The notes beneath the pieces are model-generated. The model worked only from the letters and a program-made list of their open reading frames with translations. It was not told where the DNA came from and ran no database searches. Source: Candidatus Daviesbacteria bacterium (lineage in GTDB: Bacteria; Patescibacteriota; Microgenomatia; Daviesbacterales; UBA10151). Taken from it: 17,314 nucleotides of DNA. The DNA is taken from contig JACPEZ010000003.1 of NCBI GenBank assembly GCA_016183225.1, positions 1 to 17,314 on the forward strand. Direction: 5' to 3'. Of this stretch, positions 13,093-17,314 are shown piece after piece. Made by a program: the position numbers and the translations under genes. Position 1 is the first letter of the stretch. Each line of letters starts with the position of its first letter.

Positions 13093-15096
13093 CTAAGTTC
13101 CAACCACTTCAAAGGTTGAGCCAATGGAAGTTTTGGAAACTTCAATGCGGACGGGAAATTCTTCTTTTAGTTCTTCCAAATGGGTAATAATTAAAATTTT
13201 TTCAAAGTCATTTTTAATTAAATCCAACACTTCCACAATTCTAGTTCTGCCTTGTGCGTCTTGGGTGCCAAAACCCTCATCAATGACCAAAAATTGCAGC
13301 CTTGCTCCGGCCCTTCTGGTTAATAATTTGGAAATGGCCAGTCTGATAGCAAAATTAACCCGGAAAGTTTCCCCTCCGGAATATAAATCATAAGGCCTCT
13401 CTCCCATCTCGTCGGAAATAATTATGTCCAAAGTTTCTATTGATTTATCAGTGGTTTTACCCTCCCTTTGGGTCAGGAAAGCTACTTTCATCCGGCCTTC
13501 GGTTAATTTATCAAGCAGCCGATTGGCCTCATCTTCAATTTCGGGAATGGCAGTTTCAATGATCATGGCCTGAATGCCTTTTTTGCCAAAAGCTAAAGAG
13601 AGCTCTTCAAAATTTTGCTTGTCATTTTCCAGAGTTGTTCTTTCCTGAGTTTTTTGTTTTTGCAATTTTTCCAGCTGCTCGGATCTGGAAATTAACTCTG
13701 TTGCCTGCCCCATTAAACCTCGGGCATTTTTTTCCTCTGTTTTTAAATCTTCCAGTTGTTTTTGCTTTTCCAATAAATCTCCTGCTGTTTGGGGAAGTTT
13801 ATTTAATTCTTCCTGCAATTTTTCTACCTGTGATTTTTTATTTTTAAATAAATTAAGCAGTTCTTCTCTGGTTTTTTTCTCTGTTTCCAAAGAAGCCCTA
13901 TCTTGTAAAATCTGTTCTTTTTGTTTTTGCAAATTTTCCAGTTCTTTTAAAGAATTTTCTAAATTACTTAATTTTTCCGGATCAATCTTAAGGAGTGATA
14001 ATTTTTCTTGCAATTTTTTTATTTGTTCTTCTTCTGTCTTAGTTTGAATTTTTGAAATTTCCTGTTCCAGTTTTGACTTTTGACTTTTGACTTTTGAGTT
14101 AACCTCGTGTTTTTGGTCTTTGCCAATTTCCTGACCGCAAGTCTTTAAATTTAACTCTCCCTGCATTTTAGACAGTTCATTTTGTAAAATCAGTTTTTCC
14201 TGCTGTTTTTTTCTCAAATCTTCAAATTCTGTTTTATCTTTTTGCAATTTTTCTATTTTGTTTTCTATTTCTTCAAAATTCTTAATTCTAAATTCTAAAT
14301 TCTGAATTCTACTTGCTCTTTCCTTTCCTTGTGCCACAATTTGTCCCAGTTCTTTTTGTTGATTCTCCAGATTTTGCTGTAACTCATTTAGTTTTTGCAG
14401 ATTTTTTAAATCCTCTTCCAGAGTTTTAATGCTACCTTCAATTCCTTTAACTTTTTCTGTTTGTTCATGTAAAATTTTTTCTCTTTCCTGTTTTTGGGAT
14501 AGTTCTGCCTCAATTTCCAAAAGCTGGTATTCCAAAAGCTTTAAGTTATTTTGGGCCTCTTTTACTTTTTCCCGGGCTTTTTCTTCTAATAAATCATAAT
14601 GGGACAGGCCCAAAATATCAGCCAGAATTCTTTTTCTATCAGATGGGCCTTTGGTGGTAAACTCGTCTGCATGGCCTTGGCGCAAAAAACTGGAATTGGT
14701 AAAAGTTTCAAAAGATAAATGCAAAGTGTCAATGATTTTTTGCTGGGTAGCTTTGATGGTTCCTTCGGTTAAATTATTTTTAGAAGACCAAAATTCTAAA
14801 TTAGTGGAACCGCCGCGGGCTAAAGACCGCTGTCTGATAACTTTAAACTCATGTTTGTCCAGTTCAAAAATAAACTCCACAAACATTTCCTTGGCTCCGA
14901 GATGAATTAAATCATCGCCGGAGTCCCCGGCCCGGGACCAGCCCCACAAGCACCAGGTAATAGCATCTAAAAGGGAGGATTTACCCGCCCCATTTGGCCC
15001 GGAAATTGCAGCCAGTTTGAATTTTGAAAAGTCCAACTCCCGCACATTTTCCCCATAGGATGTGAAATTTGATAATTTTAAAGAAACCGGAATCAT
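13093..15096 (-). CDS. sbcC: SbcC/Rad50-type DNA repair ATPase
   Basis: This is the ATPase subunit of the SbcCD (Rad50-Mre11-like) nuclease that opens hairpins and DNA ends. The Walker A is GPNGAGKS (33-40), the ABC signature region is LYSGGE, and the Walker B is LVIDEGFG near the C-terminus. Between them lies a long coiled coil (about 170-520). At 667 residues it is shorter than most SbcC proteins. The apex of the coil should carry a CXXC zinc hook. Here it reads LKTCGQEIG with a single Cys320, the first hook Cys being Leu. Two heptanucleotide tracts lie in the coding region (14071-14098 and 14284-14311), one just after the hook. It has its own promoter and follows sbcD and an inserted four-helix-bundle gene. 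Confidence 0.93.
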   Translation of the reverse strand: MIPVSLKLSNFTSYGENVRELDFSKFKLAAISGPNGAGKSSLLDAITWCLWGWSRAGDSGDDLIHLGAKEMFVEFIFELDKHEFKVIRQRSLARGGSTNLEFWSSKNNLTEGTIKATQQKIIDTLHLSFETFTNSSFLRQGHADEFTTKGPSDRKRILADILGLSHYDLLEEKAREKVKEAQNNLKLLEYQLLEIEAELSQKQEREKILHEQTEKVKGIEGSIKTLEEDLKNLQKLNELQQNLENQQKELGQIVAQGKERASRIQNLEFRIKNFEEIENKIEKLQKDKTEFEDLRKKQQEKLILQNELSKMQGELNLKTCGQEIGKDQKHEVNSKVKSQKSKLEQEISKIQTKTEEEQIKKLQEKLSLLKIDPEKLSNLENSLKELENLQKQKEQILQDRASLETEKKTREELLNLFKNKKSQVEKLQEELNKLPQTAGDLLEKQKQLEDLKTEEKNARGLMGQATELISRSEQLEKLQKQKTQERTTLENDKQNFEELSLAFGKKGIQAMIIETAIPEIEDEANRLLDKLTEGRMKVAFLTQREGKTTDKSIETLDIIISDEMGERPYDLYSGGETFRVNFAIRLAISKLLTRRAGARLQFLVIDEGFGTQDAQGRTRIVEVLDLIKNDFEKILIITHLEELKEEFPVRIEVSKTSIGSTFEVVGT
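14071..14098 (+). repeat. Heptamer tandem repeat inside sbcC (TTTTGAC x3, TTTTGAG)
   Basis: Four consecutive 7-base units fall in the coiled-coil coding region, about 13 codons after the zinc-hook Cys. On the coding strand they encode NSKVKSQKSK. A total of 28 bases is not a multiple of three, so neighbouring bases must have kept the frame. Confidence 0.9.
14284..14311 (+). repeat. Heptamer tandem repeat inside sbcC (AATTCTA-type x4)
   Basis: Four consecutive 7-base units (AATTCTA, AATTCTA, AATTCTG, AATTCTA) fall in the coiled-coil coding region and encode SRIQNLEFRI. It is the second heptamer tract in this gene. Confidence 0.9.
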
Positions 15097-15104
15097 GTGG
15101 GGTT

Positions 15105-15133
15105 AGTATAATCAACAAGCAGAGATTTGACAA
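15105..15133 (-). promoter_or_regulatory. Promoter of sbcC
   Basis: Minus-strand -35 TTGTCA (15133-15128), a 17-base spacer and -10 TATACT (15110-15105). The predicted start is 15098, two bases before the ATG, so sbcC is near-leaderless and independent of sbcD. No other feature was seen between 15134 and the repeat arm at 15184. Confidence 0.75.
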
Positions 15134-15183
15134 CGGCGATAGAGCAGATAATTTAAAATGATGTTTTGGGGCGCATTTTATTT

Positions 15184-15602
15184 TAAGTAAAAAATTTTAA
15201 GTAAAAAGTAAAAAAACTATTTTTTTCTGGATTTAGAAACAATACTACCAAGTATTTTAGATAATTCTTCCACCTCAGCAATAAATGGGTTAACTTTATC
15301 TTCTGATAAGAATCCTGAATCTACTAATGCTCTTAACCAGTATTTTGTCTCTACGGCGGATTTTAAGGAATGGTTATAAAAATTAATAAAATCTTTTTTA
15401 GATGAAGCAGCGCTTCCTTCGACAATGTTTGCGCCGATAGACATAGCAGCTCTGATTAACTGATCTGTAATAATAAAGACAGCGGTATTTTTGGGGAGTA
15501 GTTTAACAAGTTTTATTATATTTATCCCAAACCAATAACTTCTTTCTTTTAAATCATAAATTTTTTCCATTTTTTACTTTTACCTTTTTACTTTTAACTT
15601 TC
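15184..15602. mobile_element. Candidate IVS-like cassette: four-helix-bundle gene with inverted heptamer arms
   Basis: The four-helix-bundle gene is bracketed by A-rich heptamer tracts in inverted orientation. On the plus strand the left arm (15184-15216) repeats AAGTAAAA-type units and the right arm (15571-15602) repeats TTTTACTT-type units. An RNA copy could fold the arms together, with at least 12 bases of perfect pairing next to the gene. 23S rRNA intervening sequences have the same plan: an IVP gene between complementary arms. The right arm includes the sbcD stop codon. Whether it moves is unknown. Confidence 0.45.
15217..15570 (-). CDS. Four-helix-bundle protein of the 23S rRNA IVP family
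   Basis: This 117-residue protein carries the family hallmark QLIRAAMSIGANIVEGSA (about 37-54). Then come SSKKDFINFYNHSLKSAVET and YWLRALVDSGFL, typical of the four-helix-bundle (S23/IVP) family first found inside 23S rRNA intervening sequences. Family members form pentameric bundles; the Avd protein of diversity-generating retroelements is related in fold. The biochemical role is unknown, though nucleic-acid binding fits the basic C-terminus (KSRKK). The gene lies between sbcD and sbcC, which are usually adjacent, and is flanked by inverted heptamer repeats. No promoter of its own was found, so it is probably transcribed with sbcD. Confidence 0.9.
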   Translation of the reverse strand: MEKIYDLKERSYWFGINIIKLVKLLPKNTAVFIITDQLIRAAMSIGANIVEGSAASSKKDFINFYNHSLKSAVETKYWLRALVDSGFLSEDKVNPFIAEVEELSKILGSIVSKSRKK

Positions 15603-15938
15603 AAGTAGCCGTGAAGCATACTTGACCAGTTCTTTTTGGCGGGATTTGTCATATTGTTTGGCAGTAAAATATTTTTCCAAAGCTTCCAGTGGGGTTAAGC
15701 GTTCCACCTCTTCCTGACCATCAATTTTTAACCTTTCTTTTCTTTCCACATTTCGCGAAATACCGGCAATCACATGAACCCCTTCCAGGGCCTTTTTAAT
15801 TTTGGCCATGTCCAAACTTTCATTTAAATCCGCCGAAATATTAATGATAACTTTGACAATTTTATCTTTGACTTCATGTTTTTTGATTTCATCTAAAATA
15901 GTTTTGGTGGGATCAGAATCATTTGGTTTTAAATTAAC
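15594..15938 (-). pseudogene. sbcD: Detached C-terminal part of SbcD, in another frame
   Basis: About 114 codons continue the SbcD protein in a different frame after the stop of the 16687 reading frame. The sequence runs from VNLKPNDSDPTKTILDEI through a small alpha/beta region (IVKVIINISADLN) to LTPLEALEKYF and LVKYASRLLES, which matches the usual SbcD C-terminus. The only plausible start is a TTG at 15815, in the middle of the conserved region, with no ribosome binding site. A short stretch of the normal capping domain also seems to be missing at the junction. It is either a frameshift mutation in the genome, a programmed event, or an assembly error. Confidence 0.8.
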
Positions 15939-16687
15939 GCTTCGCTCAGAGTGACAAGTATGATTCCCTTTTCTTCTTTTTCCTCCCCAAAATCTATTCT
16001 CTGGGGTGAGCCGGAATAAACTACCAGCGGATCTTTTGATAAAACCTGGTGTTTGTGAATATGGCCCAAAGCCACATAATGAAGCCTCCGGTCAGTTAAT
16101 AAAGACAGGGGAATAGTCACATCATTTTGGATGGCCAGACCTTTTTCCGAGCCAAAACTGGCTCCTTCTACCTCGGCATGGGATAAAAATATGGCAGGGG
16201 AGTCAGTTTTAATTTTGTCATACAGGTTTTTAAGTTTTTCAGCCACTGTTTTGTAGTCGTTTTTATGAAGCCACGGTAAAGTGATAATTTGTAAATTTCC
16301 TGATTTGGTGGAGACAGTTAAAAGCTCCGGTTTTCGCGACACCCAGACATTGTCTATTTCCAAAGCAGAATAAATATCCAAAGTATTGGCTTTACCCTCG
16401 GCATTGGGGGTGTCATGGTTTCCCACCACCAAAATCACCGGCACTTTTTTGGCTAAATTCTTAATTCTTTCCCCAAAGCCCCGCTGTTGAGTAGGGTTGG
16501 GATCTCTTGTTTTATAGGCATCTCCGGCAAAAAGTATTGCATCAACCTTTTCCTCGATTGCTTTCTCAACTATAAAATCAAAAGTGGCAAAAAAATCCAG
16601 CAAACGAGTGGACAGCCCTGTTATTGGATCCAACTTCCCATAATTTTCCATGCCAATATGCAAATCGGAAAAATGCAGTAGTTTCAC
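15929..16687 (-). CDS. sbcD: SbcD/Mre11-type nuclease, truncated by frameshift
   Basis: This 252-residue protein is the catalytic phosphoesterase part of SbcD, the Mre11-like Mn-dependent nuclease that works with SbcC on DNA ends and hairpins. All metal motifs are present: FSDLHIG (Asp8, His10), FAGDAY (Asp56), VGNHD (Asn90, His91), LSHAEVEG (His170) and GHIHKHQ (His209, His211). After KEEKGIIL the frame reads VTLSEALI and stops. A normal SbcD would go on for about 140 residues, and most of that part is found in another frame at 15938-15594. The junction is a GAGCGAAG-type repeat. The start is GTG, placed exactly at the predicted transcript start. Nuclease chemistry could survive, but partnering with SbcC may be impaired. 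Confidence 0.9.
   Translation of the reverse strand: MKLLHFSDLHIGMENYGKLDPITGLSTRLLDFFATFDFIVEKAIEEKVDAILFAGDAYKTRDPNPTQQRGFGERIKNLAKKVPVILVVGNHDTPNAEGKANTLDIYSALEIDNVWVSRKPELLTVSTKSGNLQIITLPWLHKNDYKTVAEKLKNLYDKIKTDSPAIFLSHAEVEGASFGSEKGLAIQNDVTIPLSLLTDRRLHYVALGHIHKHQVLSKDPLVVYSGSPQRIDFGEEKEEKGIILVTLSEALI
15938..15955. repeat. GAGCGAAG-type repeat at the sbcD frameshift
   Basis: CGCTTCGCTCAGAGTGAC on the plus strand is related to the repeat at 9595-9622 (shared CTTCGCTCAG and TGAC) but in the opposite orientation. It encodes VTLSEA in the sbcD frame, just before the premature stop. Confidence 0.65.
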
Positions 16688-16693
16688 GATTGG

Positions 16694-16702
16694 ATTATAT
16701 CA
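16694..16702 (-). promoter_or_regulatory. Extended -10 promoter of sbcD, leaderless
   Basis: TGA followed by a perfect TATAAT (16699-16694) on the minus strand. Seven bases on is 16687, the G of the GTG start. No -35 match is seen. Confidence 0.7.
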
Positions 16703-16769
16703 CGCTTGCCGTGCAAGTTTTTATTAAATATGTTATTATTCTCATGCAAAACTTAAGTAAAAGTTCATA

Positions 16770-17051
16770 ATGGGAAATACAGAAAGACCAGAACTACATC
16801 GCCCGCCAAGAGTTGATCGACTCATGAGGCAATGGCGTGAACTACGACCTCCTGACCTAAATCCCACTATGCAACAATTGCGGGAGCTATCTTTGGTCCT
16901 GTTTATCCCCCACTGCCAGGTCCCAGAGGAGCTAGACGCTTGTTGGAAATTCATGGTAGGTGAGCATATGGATGGAGCAGAAGTCCATTTCGTAGTAAGA
17001 ACTATTCTTAAGAACGACATACGTATCTTGTATGTTCAGGGTGGACAATAG
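16770..17051 (+). CDS. Orphan protein of unknown function
   Basis: This 93-residue soluble protein has an Arg/Pro-rich N-terminal part (ERPELHRPPRVDRLMRQWRE) and a more ordered C-terminal half (LSLVLFIPHCQVPEELDACW, then VHFVVRTILKNDIRILYVQG). Two Cys (49, 58) and three Trp/Phe-rich positions are visible. The composition is balanced, unlike the Ser/Cys-rich shadow on the other strand, so it is probably real. Promoter evidence is weaker than elsewhere: TAAAAG at 16758-16763 has the leaderless spacing but only 4 of 6 matches. An alternative TTGCCG-N17-TATGTT (16706-16734) would give a 29-base leader. It is divergent from sbcD, and no family is recognised. Confidence 0.55.
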   Translation: MGNTERPELHRPPRVDRLMRQWRELRPPDLNPTMQQLRELSLVLFIPHCQVPEELDACWKFMVGEHMDGAEVHFVVRTILKNDIRILYVQGGQ

Positions 17052-17091
17052 CCATTAGGATTTAACTTCTAAAATAATAGCTCATGCGTCA

Positions 17092-17100
17092 TGGTACAAT
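17092..17100 (+). promoter_or_regulatory. Extended -10 promoter of the peptidase gene, leaderless
   Basis: TGG followed by TACAAT (17095-17100). Seven bases on is 17107, the A of the ATG. The -35 region is poor. Confidence 0.65.
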
Positions 17101-17106
17101 GGGTTC

Positions 17107-17314
17107 ATGTTTGAGCATAGAGTAAAGAAATTACGAGACCATTTTGCAAAAGAGAATTTGGATGCGGTTTTGGTTTCCAGTGTTTCCAGTATTGAATACC
17201 TGACAGGTTATGGGAATTTTTCCAAAGAGGAGAGAGAAGCATATATTTTTCTGGGAAAAAATTTTAGCTATATTATTACCGACGGCAGGTATTCGGAGGC
17301 GATAAGAGCGCAAG
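17107..17314 (+). CDS. Xaa-Pro aminopeptidase-like protein, N-terminal part
   Basis: An open frame of 69 codons runs from the ATG at 17107 off the right edge. It shows the creatinase/prolidase N-terminal domain: RVKKLRDHFAKENLDAVLVS, then IEYLTGYGNFS, then YIITDGRYSEA. This is the usual opening of M24-family Xaa-Pro aminopeptidases and dipeptidases (PepP/PepQ), cytosolic enzymes that cut bonds next to proline. The metal-binding pita-bread domain would lie beyond the window, so enzyme class cannot be confirmed. The start is fixed by an extended -10 promoter that makes the mRNA leaderless. Confidence 0.85.
   Translation, partial: MFEHRVKKLRDHFAKENLDAVLVSSVSSIEYLTGYGNFSKEEREAYIFLGKNFSYIITDGRYSEAIRAQ

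Noticed and set aside
14071..14311. CRISPR-like repeats
   Set aside because: Units are 7 bases in direct tandem without spacers and inside a coding region.
15097..15183. Small gene between sbcC and the four-helix-bundle gene
   Set aside because: No frame of useful length; the space is filled by the sbcC promoter and AT-rich DNA.
16742..17020. 92-residue minus-strand frame opposite the 16770 gene
   Set aside because: It is rich in Ser, Arg, Gly and Cys as expected for a shadow frame, and has no promoter geometry; the plus frame is more protein-like.
1..17314. UGA recoding as in Gracilibacteria/Absconditabacteria
   Set aside because: UGA ends several genes in ATGA overlaps and at the end of the CAP gene, so it acts as stop here.

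Overview
The window looks like a piece of a Candidate Phyla Radiation (Patescibacteria) genome, most likely the Microgenomates group. This rests on gene content and style: AT-rich compact DNA, many start/stop overlaps (ATGA, TAATG), a very Cys-rich secreted protein, small orphan membrane proteins, a short MetG, and a decaprenyl-phosphate phosphoribosyltransferase-like UbiA protein beside a MraY/WecA-like protein. UGA is read as stop, so the recoding Gracilibacteria/Absconditabacteria are unlikely. The lineage is an inference; no rRNA or tRNA gene is visible.

Layout. (1) 1-4000, minus strand: a cell-surface block with a Cys-rich secreted protein that runs off the left edge, two lipoprotein-like proteins sharing a Thr/Pro linker and near-identical promoters (one carries a CAP domain), a small Pro-rich protein with an uncertain start, and an M23 peptidase. 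(2) 4023-5522, plus strand: a membrane-anchored PEGA-PEGA-SH3 protein, then an AbrB/MazE-type antitoxin with a Doc/Fic toxin. (3) 9540-5519, minus: a four-gene envelope-glycan operon (GT2 glycosyltransferase, small membrane protein, MraY/WecA-like protein, DPPR-synthase-like UbiA). (4) 12675-9596, minus: a five-gene operon of DUF5678-like protein, retropepsin-like protease, small membrane protein, metG and tatD. (5) 12736-13068, plus: a small membrane protein with a twin CX3C motif. (6) 16687-13093, minus: sbcD (frameshifted), an inserted four-helix-bundle (23S rRNA IVP-like) gene flanked by inverted heptamer repeats, and sbcC. (7) 16770 to the end, plus: an orphan protein and the start of an Xaa-Pro peptidase.

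Two features stand out. First, almost every transcription unit starts with a sigma-70-like promoter whose -10 hexamer lies about 6-10 bases before the start codon, so the predicted mRNA begins at or within 0-4 bases of that codon. This implies routine leaderless transcription, and it corrects several gene starts (3959, 4879, 12675). Second, the sbcDC locus has been remodelled by repeats: a GAGCGAAG-type repeat sits exactly at the sbcD frameshift, heptamer tracts lie inside the sbcC coiled coil, and an IVS-like four-helix-bundle cassette with inverted heptamer arms separates the two genes.

No intergenic stretch exceeds about 150 bases. No CRISPR array, RNA gene or convincing rho-independent terminator was seen.
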